Shown: piece after piece, positions 1-6,544 of the stretch | How positions within the stretch are numbered: the stretch's first letter is position 1 | Layout: each line of letters starts with the position of its first letter | Assembly: GCA_017998755.1 (NCBI GenBank) | Contig: JAGOCL010000084.1 | Location: 1 to 8,923 of the forward strand | Length of the DNA: 8,923 nt | Source of the DNA: Spirochaetota bacterium | Lineage (GTDB): Bacteria; Spirochaetota; GWE2-31-10; MWDO01 | Direction: 5' to 3' | Made by a program: the position numbers and the translations under genes | Notes under the pieces: generated by a model | The model's database searches: none | Told to the model about the DNA's origin: nothing | Seen by the model: the letters and a program-made list of their open reading frames with translations, nothing else

Positions 1-417
1 ATCGAAATCTACAAAATTTGAAGGATTTTGATTGAATTCTTTGACTTTATATTTATCAATCACTCTAAGACCCTCGAAGTCCCCTGTATTTCTTTGGGAA
101 TTTATCGGAGCGTCGTTTTTCGAGTATGATACCTCGACCGTAGGATTGGAGCGGTATGAATCGACGCTCGTATTTGTGAATATAAAATAAACGTCGTTAT
201 TATTAAGATTTGATATTTTATAATTAAGATTAACGTAATCTGAAGTAGTTTCTACGTGAAACACGTCGATAGAGTTTACCGTCGCAACGTTTGAAGCCGA
301 TTCGTCTATATAGTTTATCTCAATAACCCCGTCGACCGGAAACAGAATACCGCAAGAGATTAATGCAAATAAAAATATTACTAAAATTAGAAAATAAACG
401 AAGTTTTTGAAATTCAT
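1..417 (-). CDS. Unrecognised lipoprotein, N-terminal part (C-terminus lies outside the window)
   Basis: The minus-strand frame stays open for 139 codons from ATG at 417 to the window edge. The first 22 residues form a bacterial lipoprotein signal peptide: a short basic start (MNFKNF), a hydrophobic stretch of about 15 residues, and the lipobox LISC with the acylated cysteine at residue 22. The mature protein should therefore be anchored in a membrane, probably the inner leaflet of the outer membrane in a diderm. The visible mature part is polar and rich in Asn, Ser, Thr and Val, with alternating patterns such as VYFIFTNTS that suggest beta-sheet. I do not recognise a family. A Shine-Dalgarno AAAGGA sits about 6 bases before the ATG (430-425). 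The gene is divergent from the aminotransferase gene. It could be the N-terminus of a larger secreted enzyme, since everything after residue 139 is unseen. The gene call is firm; the function is unknown. Confidence 0.85.
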   Translation of the reverse strand, partial: MNFKNFVYFLILVIFLFALISCGILFPVDGVIEINYIDESASNVATVNSIDVFHVETTSDYVNLNYKISNLNNNDVYFIFTNTSVDSYRSNPTVEVSYSKNDAPINSQRNTGDFEGLRVIDKYKVKEFNQNPSNFVDFD

Positions 418-444
418 ATATTGTCCTTTTGATTGCGTCTGTTA

Positions 445-450
445 ATTATA
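445..450 (-). promoter_or_regulatory. Perfect -10 hexamer for the lipoprotein gene
   Basis: Reading the minus strand, TATAAT lies at 450-445, 27 bases before the ATG at 417. That places the transcript start near 438 and leaves a short leader containing the AAAGGA ribosome site. The region about 17 bp upstream (ACGATT) is a poor -35 match, so the promoter may be weak or activator-dependent. Assigned by position and motif only. Confidence 0.45.
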
Positions 451-490
451 GCGCAAATTTGAAAAAAAATCGTATCAAAAAATAATATTA

Positions 491-519
491 TTGAAAAATA
501 AAAAATAATATTATATAAA
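491..519 (+). promoter_or_regulatory. Sigma-70-type promoter of the aminotransferase gene
   Basis: TTGAAA at 491-496 is followed after exactly 17 bp by TATAAA at 514-519, giving a predicted start near 526 and a leader of about 20 bases. AGGA at 536-539 is the ribosome site. Two copies of the palindromic 11-mer AATAATATTAT (481-491 and 504-514), 23 bp apart, flank and overlap the -35 and -10 elements. The very high AT content of the region makes chance matches easier. Confidence 0.55.
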
Positions 520-545
520 CTAAAAAAAATAATTTAGGAAGTTAT

Positions 546-1760
546 ATGGAATATCAAAATATATTTTCAGAATCCGCGTCAAAAATGAAAGCGTCAAAAA
601 TCAGGGAACTGATGAAATACGCCTCGATGCCGGGAGTTATATCTTTTGGCGGGGGATCGCCCGATCCGGAAAATTTTCCGTTTGTAGACGTTAAAGATAT
701 TATCAACAAATGGGACGACAAAAAAGCGAGCGCGGCGATGCAATACGGAGGAACGGAAGGTTATCCGCCGTTAGTCGAAAAAATCGCCTCGAGAATGAAA
801 GATAAGAAAAATATTGATTTGACCGGACAAAAAATTCAAATAACGACCGGCGGCCAACAAGGAATTTTTCTTTTATCAAGGATACTTCTCAATCCCGGAG
901 ATATCGTTTTGGTAGAGGAGCCGAGCTTTATCGGAGCGATGGCTTCTTTTTTGTCGTGCCAAGCGCAGTTAGTCGGCGTTCCGCTTCAGAACGACGGAGT
1001 AGATTGCGAGGCGTTAGAAAATACGATAACCAACCTTAGTAAGTCCAATAAAAAACCGAAGTTTTTTTATACGATTCCCAATTTTCAAAACCCGGGCGGC
1101 GCGACTCTATCTATTGAAAAAAGAAAGAAAATATACGGAATTTCAAAAAAATACGATCTGGTTGTTTTAGAAGACGATCCATACGGAGATTTGTATTTTA
1201 ACGGAGAAGAGAAAGATTATCTCCCTATAAAGTCTTTTGGTTCGGACGCTCCCGTCGTTTATATGGGGAGTTTTTCGAAAATTTTATGCCCCGGATTTAG
1301 ACTCGGATGGATACTGGGCGACGAGAATCTGATAGATAAAGCGGCTCTTGCAAAGCAATCGATCGACGCTTGTTCGACAAGTTTTGGGCAGTTTGTCGCC
1401 TACGATTATCTCATTTCGGGAGCTATCGACGACTACTTATCAAAAATGAGATCGGTTTATAGAAGTAAAAAAGATTTTATGATCGGCGCGATTCGTAAAA
1501 ATTTCCCAAAAGAAGTAAAATATACCGAACCAAACGGGGGATTTTTTATTTACATCGATTTACCGAAAGGGGTAAGCGGCGAAGCTCTGTTTAAGAAAAC
1601 TATGGAAAAGAAGATCGCTTTTGTTACCGGCGAAGCTTTTCATATTGATCCTGTCGAAGGGGATAAGCATATCAGGCTCTCATTCTCAAATTCTTCCAAA
1701 GAACAGATAGAAGAGGGGATTCGGATAATCGCGGAAGAGTTGAAAAATATGATAAAATAA
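546..1760 (+). CDS. PLP-dependent aminotransferase, class I/II (2-aminoadipate/aromatic aminotransferase type)
   Basis: This 404-residue cytoplasmic fold-type I aminotransferase transfers amino groups between an amino acid and a 2-oxo acid. The N-terminal MPGVISFGGGSPDPENFP is typical of the family that includes LysN/2-aminoadipate and MocR-related aminotransferases. The cofactor-binding run TTGGQQG is at 100-106, QNPGG (Asn182) contacts the PLP, and DDPYG (Asp210/211, Tyr213) follows. The Schiff-base lysine is Lys245 in SFSK, followed by the phosphate-binding GFRLGW. Arg377 (HIRLSF) is the likely substrate-carboxylate arginine. No DNA-binding domain precedes it, so it is an enzyme rather than a MocR regulator. 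Length and motifs are complete. The start is supported by AGGA 6 bases upstream. The substrate cannot be read from the sequence: 2-aminoadipate, branched-chain and aromatic amino acids are all possible, and no biosynthetic neighbour helps. The gene ends two bases from the convergent mtgA stop, with no terminator between them. Confidence 0.9.
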   Translation: MEYQNIFSESASKMKASKIRELMKYASMPGVISFGGGSPDPENFPFVDVKDIINKWDDKKASAAMQYGGTEGYPPLVEKIASRMKDKKNIDLTGQKIQITTGGQQGIFLLSRILLNPGDIVLVEEPSFIGAMASFLSCQAQLVGVPLQNDGVDCEALENTITNLSKSNKKPKFFYTIPNFQNPGGATLSIEKRKKIYGISKKYDLVVLEDDPYGDLYFNGEEKDYLPIKSFGSDAPVVYMGSFSKILCPGFRLGWILGDENLIDKAALAKQSIDACSTSFGQFVAYDYLISGAIDDYLSKMRSVYRSKKDFMIGAIRKNFPKEVKYTEPNGGFFIYIDLPKGVSGEALFKKTMEKKIAFVTGEAFHIDPVEGDKHIRLSFSNSSKEQIEEGIRIIAEELKNMIK

Positions 1761-1762
1761 TA

Positions 1763-2515
1763 TCAGTAGTATCTTAATAGGTTTTGGTATCTTTGTATAA
1801 GAATCTTTCTCGAACCAAAGTTGTATGGCGAATATCTTAGCGGACTTGAAAGTATCGTAACGAGGCGCGCCAATTGATCTCCCGAAAGTTTGTTTACGCT
1901 CTTCTTGTAATATTTATACGACGCAGTTTCTACTCCGAATATACCGTTTCCCCATTCGGCGTAATTTAAATATAATTCTAATATACGTTCTTTCGGTAGA
2001 GCGATCTCCATCTCAACAGCGATTATTATTTCAAGATATTTTCTCAAATACAACTTTTTTGGCGATAAAAACAGCGTGCGCGCCAGTTGTTGCGTTATCG
2101 TGCTTCCGCCGCGGTAGGCGTAACCGAGCTCTTTGTTAACCGCCATAGCTTCGTTCAGCGCGGCGACGTCCACCCCGTTATGTTCAAAAAATTTATAGTC
2201 CTCAATACCTACTACCATGTTTATTATTTTTTTAGGAATTTTTTCTAACGGAATAAACTTTATTTTTTCAATATTTTGGTTGTAGTTTATTTTTCTGTAG
2301 TACATTATGTTTGAAAACGGGGGATTAATGAAGTTTAAAAAAAAAGATATTATAAAGAAAACTACGATAAAAACTGCGTGAAACAGTAAAACAGCCGCGC
2401 TTAAAAAAGATACGATTTTTAAAATTAATCGTATTTTATTATTTTTAAAAAAAACGTTAAGGCCTAACGCGCAAGCTCTGTATTTATAAAATATTGTATT
2501 AAACGGCGATATCAT
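1763..2515 (-). CDS. mtgA: Monofunctional peptidoglycan glycosyltransferase (GT51 family)
   Basis: This 250-residue enzyme polymerises lipid II into glycan strands at the periplasmic face of the inner membrane. Residues about 31-61 are a long hydrophobic membrane anchor, and the rest is one GT51 domain with no transpeptidase, which defines the MtgA type. Visible family motifs are EDYKFFEHNGVD at 105-116 (Glu105 is the expected catalytic general base), RGGSTITQQLARTLFL at 135-150 (holding the second conserved polar cluster), the KYLEIIIAVEMEIALPKERILELYLN helix (159-184), EWGNGIFGVETASYKYY (187-203), and SSPLRYSPY near the end. Length is normal for the family. The ATG at 2515 has no good Shine-Dalgarno, but no alternative ATG, GTG or TTG lies between it and an upstream in-frame stop, so I keep it. 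It sits 141 bases downstream of nrdG on the same strand. Read-through from the nrd operon is possible, but no functional link is implied. Confidence 0.9.
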   Translation of the reverse strand: MISPFNTIFYKYRACALGLNVFFKNNKIRLILKIVSFLSAAVLLFHAVFIVVFFIISFFLNFINPPFSNIMYYRKINYNQNIEKIKFIPLEKIPKKIINMVVGIEDYKFFEHNGVDVAALNEAMAVNKELGYAYRGGSTITQQLARTLFLSPKKLYLRKYLEIIIAVEMEIALPKERILELYLNYAEWGNGIFGVETASYKYYKKSVNKLSGDQLARLVTILSSPLRYSPYNFGSRKILIQRYQNLLRYY

Positions 2516-2538
2516 AATAACTTTTTTAATAAGCTTTT

Positions 2539-2575
2539 GGAAAATATAATCCGAACTAGCTTTATATTAATTTCC
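2539..2575 (-). other. Imperfect AT-rich stem-loop in the nrdG-mtgA gap
   Basis: GGAAA plus ATATAA at 2539-2549 can pair with TTATAT at 2562-2567 and TTTCC at 2571-2575, leaving a 12-base loop and a 3-base bulge. On the minus strand it lies in the leader just ahead of mtgA. No T-run follows on either strand, so it is not a standard terminator. It may be a weak leader structure or chance. The rest of the 141-base gap holds a TATAAT hexamer at 2643-2638 with no convincing -35. Confidence 0.25.
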
Positions 2576-2656
2576 CCTCTTGAAGTCTGATTATTCTCTC
2601 AAAATATCTTAAATTATTAAACAAAATTTACAAATTAATTATAATCGCCGAATATC

Positions 2657-3349
2657 TTATTCCCCTCTGATCGAACAATCAATCCCAAGAGATACCGCGA
2701 TATTTTTCATTTCTTCGAGTATTCTAAAAGGATAAGGCCTGATTCGTTCAAATTCCGGATCGAGAGCGTTAAAAGGTCGGAATTGGGCGAGGATATATTT
2801 TTTTGAATTAATAATTAACCGGCAGATTTTTTCTATATCTTCGACGGTTACTATATCGGGAACAACGGTAGTCCTGAACTCGTGATCGATACCTGAGTTT
2901 ATAACATAATCTATCGAATTTAAGACGTTCGCTTTATAATCGTCCGCGCCTTTGTATCCCATAACGTCGTATTTATCAATAGAGGTTTTGATATCCATAG
3001 CGATATAGTCTACTCCGAGAGTTTTAAGAGCGTCGTATAGTATCCCGTTGGTGTCGATTTTTACTTTCAGCCCTAAAGAATGAATATCGTCGATAACTTT
3101 TTTTATTTCGTCGCGATATAAAAGCGGTTCGCCTCCGGAGATACAAACTCCCCCTAAGACATTTTTTCTTTTAATAAGATGGTCGAATATCTCGCTCCAC
3201 TCGATAGGATCTATTGGAAAGCCGTCGTCGACAAGTTCTTGATTATGACAAAACGGGCAACGTAAATTGCACCCTTTTGTAAAAACTATCGAGGCGACCC
3301 TCTCGGGATAGTCTATGAGAGTAGTCTTTTTTAAGCTGTAAAACTTCAA
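2657..3349 (-). CDS. nrdG: Anaerobic ribonucleotide reductase activating protein (radical SAM activase)
   Basis: This cytoplasmic radical-SAM enzyme uses a 4Fe-4S cluster and S-adenosylmethionine to form the glycyl radical on class III ribonucleotide reductase. The sequence has the cluster motif CNLRCPFC (Cys27, Cys31, Cys34), the SAM-binding SGGEP at 71-75, and KIDTNG at 97-102. The opening LKKTTLIDYPERVASIVFTKGCNLRCPFCHN is typical of the longer NrdG subtype (about 230 residues). The start is TTG at 3349, immediately after the TGA stop (3352-3350) of the upstream gene and in the same reading frame. No later ATG, GTG or TTG would keep the conserved N-terminus. GGCGGTG just upstream is a mediocre ribosome site, so translation probably depends on termination-reinitiation from the preceding gene. 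It is the last gene of the nrd operon, and its activation target should be the small glycyl-radical protein encoded just before it. Confidence 0.92.
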   Translation of the reverse strand: MKFYSLKKTTLIDYPERVASIVFTKGCNLRCPFCHNQELVDDGFPIDPIEWSEIFDHLIKRKNVLGGVCISGGEPLLYRDEIKKVIDDIHSLGLKVKIDTNGILYDALKTLGVDYIAMDIKTSIDKYDVMGYKGADDYKANVLNSIDYVINSGIDHEFRTTVVPDIVTVEDIEKICRLIINSKKYILAQFRPFNALDPEFERIRPYPFRILEEMKNIAVSLGIDCSIRGE

Positions 3350-3892
3350 TCACACCGCCGCCGGTACTTTTTCTTCCGAAACAAAAATGGTTTTCAGTTC
3401 TTCTACTGAATTTACTCTTCCTATTACGTTGTCTTTCGAATCAAAAAGTATTACGGTAGGGGTAGCGAGCACGTTGTATTTTCCGGCAAGCCCCATTCCA
3501 AGATCGGAACTTACGTCAAAATCCTCTCCCGGTACGTTAACGTTTTCCATAAATCTGACTACCGGAGGACAATTAATACAGAATTGGCTGTGAAAAAGCT
3601 TATAAAAAGCGACGTTCTCTACGTTAGCGTCGATTTTTATAGCGCATTCTCTACTTTCGTCGGTTTCAACTTTCACGGTCTTGATAGAATCAATTTTTTG
3701 AGATATTTGATTATTTTTTACGTTAAAAGTAATTCTGTCGCCGTACTCTTCTCTTTTACCTTTATTCCAGTTTACGACTGAGCGATGGTAACCTACTATA
3801 CGCGTATAGACCTCGGTTTCCGTTCCCTTTACTTCGTCGTACTTCGATTCCAGTAAAGAAATCTGGTTGTCAATCTCTTTTAAATTTCTCAT
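3350..3892 (-). CDS. Stand-alone glycyl radical segment of class III ribonucleotide reductase fused to a thioredoxin-fold domain
   Basis: This 180-residue protein has three parts. Residues 1-22 are an amphipathic helix with a heptad-like register (Leu4, Ile7, Ile11, Leu14, Tyr18, Val21). Residues 24-56 match the extreme C-terminus of NrdD: TEVYTRIVGYHR, with Gly34 as the predicted radical glycine, then NWNKGKREEYGDR. Residues about 68-170 look like a thioredoxin/glutaredoxin fold: a strand ending in FCINC (Cys105, Cys108), a helix, then LATPTVILFD with Pro145 as the likely cis-proline, and a final strand-helix. The neighbouring NrdD chain lacks exactly this radical segment, so I infer the two form one enzyme. 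The ATG at 3892 has a very strong site, GGGAGGGGAG at 3906-3897, and the frame differs from that of nrdD, so this is a planned start rather than a simple stop mutation. The fused domain may reduce the active-site disulfide formed each turnover, as free thioredoxin or NrdH does for some class III enzymes. A regulatory or chaperone role for that domain is the alternative. Confidence 0.88.
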   Translation of the reverse strand: MRNLKEIDNQISLLESKYDEVKGTETEVYTRIVGYHRSVVNWNKGKREEYGDRITFNVKNNQISQKIDSIKTVKVETDESRECAIKIDANVENVAFYKLFHSQFCINCPPVVRFMENVNVPGEDFDVSSDLGMGLAGKYNVLATPTVILFDSKDNVIGRVNSVEELKTIFVSEEKVPAAV

Positions 3893-3911
3893 TTTTCTCC
3901 CCTCCCAAAAA

Positions 3912-6014
3912 TTATTTATTTACAAGAGCAAGCCGCTCTTTTTTTAATTCGTTAATCTCTTTAAGTATCTCTTCTTTTTCCCTGTCGGCGCACTTCTCGC
4001 AGAAAAAATGTTCCCCGTTGATGTACCCGTGAACAGGGCAGATCGAAAACGTCGGAGTTATTGTAAAATACGGAATTTTATAGTTAAAGGCGATAGCTTT
4101 AACTAAGTCCTTACACGCTTTCCAGTCGTTTATCGCCTCTCCTAGATAGCCGTGAAAAACCGTTCCTCCGGTGTATTTAACTTGTAACTCCTCTTGCATA
4201 TCGAGGGCTTCAAAGATATCGCTGGTATAATTGACCGGCAGTTGGGTCGAATTTGTATAATACGGCTCTTTGTCTCCGCTCGTAACGATATCGGGATATT
4301 TTTCTTTATCGTGCTTCGCCAGTCTATAGCTTGTGCTCTCGGCCGGAGTCGCTTCAAGATTGAAAAGGTCGCCCGTCTCCTCCTGATAGTCCGCCATACG
4401 TTTTCTCATAAAATCAAGTATCTCCAGAGCAAACGCCTTGCCCTCTTTAGTCGTTATATCTTTATTCATAAAATTGATCAGACACTCGTTCATCCCGTTT
4501 ATACCTATGGTCGAAAAGTGTCCGTCGAATCTTTTTAGGTACTTTTTTGTATAAGGAAAGAGTCCGTTCTCCATAAGGCGGTTAATTACTTTTCTTTTTG
4601 TCGATAAAGACTCGGCGGCAAGATTCATGAAATAGTTAAGCCGCGCAAAAAACTCGCTTTTGTTTTTGGACAAATACCCGATACGCGGCAAGTTGATCGT
4701 TACTACCCCGATAGATCCGGTAAGTTCGTCGGCGCCGAATAAACCGCCTCCTTTCTTTCTCAACTCTCTTTTATCAAGTTGCAGACGACAGCACATAGAT
4801 CTGACGTCGCTGGGATTTAGCTCGCTGTTTATAAAATTCTGAAAATAAGGAGTGCCGTATTTAGCCGTCATCTCAAAAAGAAGTTTGGCGTTTTCCGAAT
4901 CCCAATCAAAATCTTGAGTTATATTATAAGTCGGTATGGGATACTGAAACCCTCTTCCGTTTGCATCCCCTTCAAGCATTATTTCGATAAACGCTTTGTT
5001 TATCATATCCATCTCTTTTTGATAATCGCCGTAGGTCGTCTCGAGCTTGACGCCTCCTACGATAGCCGGTTTGTCTTTTAAGTCTTCCGGCGGAGTCCAA
5101 TCCAGAGTGATGTTGGTAAAAGGGGCTTGACTGCCCCATCTCGACGGCGTGTTTACTCCAAACACAAAACTCTGTATCGCCTGCTTAACTTCGGGATAAG
5201 TAAGATTATCGACCCGGACAAACGGCGCGAGGTATGTGTCGAAGCTCGAAAACGCCTGAGCTCCCGCCCATTCGTTTTGCATAATACCTAAAAAATTTAC
5301 TATCTGAAAAACCAAAGTATAAACGTGTTTTGCCGGTTTTGAGCTGATTTTTCCTTTTATTCCGCCGAGGCCCTCTTCTATAAGTTGTCTCAACGACCAG
5401 CCGGCGCAATAACCGCTAAACATACTAAGATCGTGTATATGAAAATCGGCGTTTCTGTGAGCGTCGGCGACTTCTTTGGAATAGATGTTTTTCAACCAAT
5501 AATTGGCGGTAATCGCTCCGGAGTTGTGCAAAATAAGCCCCCCGAGAGAGTAGTTCACGTTGGAATTCTCATTGACGCGCCAATCCATCTGGCTGAGATA
5601 TCCGTCCATAGTGGAGTCAATATCAAGCATCAGTTGCTTTGCGCTTCTCGACGCCGCCCGTCTCGCTCTGTATATTATAAACGCTTTAGCGATGGCGACC
5701 TGTCTTTCTTCTATTAAAACGGTTTCTACTATATCCTGAATTTCTTCAATAGCCGGAGCGGAATTCTTATGTCTTTTTCTCATGAATTCTTCAAGTTTTT
5801 TTTCGGTCAGATCGGTAAGTTTTTCAATTAATTCCGAATTTTCTTCTCCGGCTTCTTTTGCCGCTTTATTTATGGCGTCGAATATCTTACTTCTGTCGTA
5901 AATTTCAAGTTGACCGTCTCTTTTAATAATATGCTTTATTATAGACTCGTTTTTACCGCTTTTTGTAAGACCAAGAAATTCTTTTCTCCAGTCCACCAAA
6001 GTACTTTCGCCCAT
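3912..6014 (-). CDS. nrdD: Anaerobic ribonucleoside-triphosphate reductase, large chain lacking the glycyl radical segment
   Basis: This 700-residue catalytic chain of class III ribonucleotide reductase converts ribonucleoside triphosphates to deoxy forms under anaerobiosis. An ATP cone (about 27-120, starting HIIKRDG) gives allosteric control. The barrel carries YCAGWSL (Cys203, aligning with the T4 NrdD Cys79 region), SMCCRLQLD (Cys408/409, one being the thiyl-radical cysteine), GGLFG, and TGSIGVVTINLPRIGY. The C-terminal metal site is CPVHGY (Cys659, His662) with CEKC (Cys672, Cys675). Intact homologues then run into RVxGYxR plus WNKGK. Here the chain instead ends after a charged helix, with TAA at 3914-3912, and that segment is the next gene. 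I chose ATG 6014 over an in-frame ATG at 6038 because GGAG (6023-6020) sits 5 bases before it, while the upstream ATG lies in a predicted stem-loop and would place the G-tract inside the coding region. The gene is 60 bases downstream of nrdR and 19 bases before the small subunit gene. Confidence 0.92.
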   Translation of the reverse strand: MGESTLVDWRKEFLGLTKSGKNESIIKHIIKRDGQLEIYDRSKIFDAINKAAKEAGEENSELIEKLTDLTEKKLEEFMRKRHKNSAPAIEEIQDIVETVLIEERQVAIAKAFIIYRARRAASRSAKQLMLDIDSTMDGYLSQMDWRVNENSNVNYSLGGLILHNSGAITANYWLKNIYSKEVADAHRNADFHIHDLSMFSGYCAGWSLRQLIEEGLGGIKGKISSKPAKHVYTLVFQIVNFLGIMQNEWAGAQAFSSFDTYLAPFVRVDNLTYPEVKQAIQSFVFGVNTPSRWGSQAPFTNITLDWTPPEDLKDKPAIVGGVKLETTYGDYQKEMDMINKAFIEIMLEGDANGRGFQYPIPTYNITQDFDWDSENAKLLFEMTAKYGTPYFQNFINSELNPSDVRSMCCRLQLDKRELRKKGGGLFGADELTGSIGVVTINLPRIGYLSKNKSEFFARLNYFMNLAAESLSTKRKVINRLMENGLFPYTKKYLKRFDGHFSTIGINGMNECLINFMNKDITTKEGKAFALEILDFMRKRMADYQEETGDLFNLEATPAESTSYRLAKHDKEKYPDIVTSGDKEPYYTNSTQLPVNYTSDIFEALDMQEELQVKYTGGTVFHGYLGEAINDWKACKDLVKAIAFNYKIPYFTITPTFSICPVHGYINGEHFFCEKCADREKEEILKEINELKKERLALVNK

Positions 6015-6019
6015 TTTTA

Positions 6020-6029
6020 CTCCCCCCCC
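6020..6029 (-). promoter_or_regulatory. nrdD ribosome binding site with an eight-G tract
   Basis: On the minus strand eight G residues (6029-6022) are followed by AG, giving GGAG 5 bases before ATG 6014. This site decides the nrdD start. The homopolymer could slip during replication, which would change only the length of the purine-rich site and not the reading frame from ATG 6014. Confidence 0.6.
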
Positions 6030-6036
6030 ATATTCC

Positions 6037-6070
6037 AACGTCGGTTCAATTGCGCTAAGGAAGCGACGTT
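6037..6070 (-). other. Stem-loop between nrdR and nrdD
   Basis: Perfect 7-base arms AACGTCG (6037-6043) and CGACGTT (6064-6070) enclose a 20-base loop in the 60-base gap between nrdR and nrdD, ending just ahead of the nrdD ribosome site. No T-tract follows it, so it is not a typical intrinsic terminator. It could be an mRNA processing or stability element that sets the nrdR-to-nrdD protein ratio. Confidence 0.4.
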
Positions 6071-6074
6071 ATAT

Positions 6075-6530
6075 TTATATTTCTATGTTTTTTATCTCTT
6101 TAATAAAATCTTCTATGTCGTCGAATTTTATATACACCGACGCGAACCTTATATAGGCGACTTTATCAATATTGTAAAGTCCTTCCATAACCAACTTGCC
6201 GACTATCGCCGACGATATCTCTTCGGAATCCCCCGATCTCGCTATACATTTGTCCTCGATGTCGGATAACAAAGATTCGATAACTTTCCCCGATATCGGC
6301 CTTTTTTCGATAGCTTTGCTTATACCGCCTAGCAACTTCTTCGGGCTAAAATCTTCTCTTCTCCCGTCCCTTTTTACGACCTTCAGTATCTTCTCTTTTA
6401 TATGTTCGTAAGAGGTAAACCGGTTGCCGCATTTGATACATTCTCTTCTTCGCCGAATGGCGCTTCCGTCCAAAAACTGCCGAGATTCTAAAACTTTGTC
6501 TTCAAGATACCCGCATTTCGGACATTTCAT
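6075..6530 (-). CDS. nrdR: Ribonucleotide reductase transcriptional repressor NrdR
   Basis: This 151-residue repressor senses the ATP/dATP balance through an ATP cone and binds paired NrdR boxes ahead of ribonucleotide reductase genes. The N-terminal zinc ribbon has Cys3, Cys6, Cys31 and Cys34 (MKCPKCG ... ECIKCG), with the basic stretch RRRRE between the pairs. The ATP cone starts at VVKRDGRRE (about 51-59) and occupies most of the remainder. Length is typical. I start at ATG 6530 because the family begins MKCP; a TTG four codons upstream is less likely, and TTGGAAAG just before the ATG serves as ribosome site. It is the first gene of the nrd operon and sits directly behind two NrdR-box-like palindromes, which implies autoregulation together with nrdD and nrdG. 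Confidence 0.95.
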   Translation of the reverse strand: MKCPKCGYLEDKVLESRQFLDGSAIRRRRECIKCGNRFTSYEHIKEKILKVVKRDGRREDFSPKKLLGGISKAIEKRPISGKVIESLLSDIEDKCIARSGDSEEISSAIVGKLVMEGLYNIDKVAYIRFASVYIKFDDIEDFIKEIKNIEI

Positions 6531-6544
6531 ATTGCTTTCCAACT

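Noticed and set aside
2539..2575. A terminator for the nrd operon in the nrdG-mtgA gap
   Set aside because: The stem is AT-rich and bulged, and no T-run follows on the minus strand.
3350..3352. The in-frame TGA before nrdG as a selenocysteine codon or reassigned codon
   Set aside because: No selenocysteine-type hairpin is obvious just downstream, the flanking residues do not suggest a redox site, and TGA also ends mtgA at the expected length, so it is read as an ordinary stop.
3893..3914. The NrdD split as a sequencing frameshift or recent nonsense mutation
   Set aside because: Besides the frame change there is a stop, a spacer, a very strong ribosome site and an ATG with a well-formed helix behind it. 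One base error would not create all of these.
6015..6038. Upstream ATG at 6038 as the nrdD start
   Set aside because: It would translate the G-tract that serves as ribosome site for ATG 6014, and it overlaps a predicted stem-loop arm. The extra residues (MEYGGGVK) look unlike the family.
6531..6542. TTG at 6542 as the nrdR start
   Set aside because: The NrdR family begins MKCP, matching ATG 6530, and the TTG lies inside the likely ribosome site.
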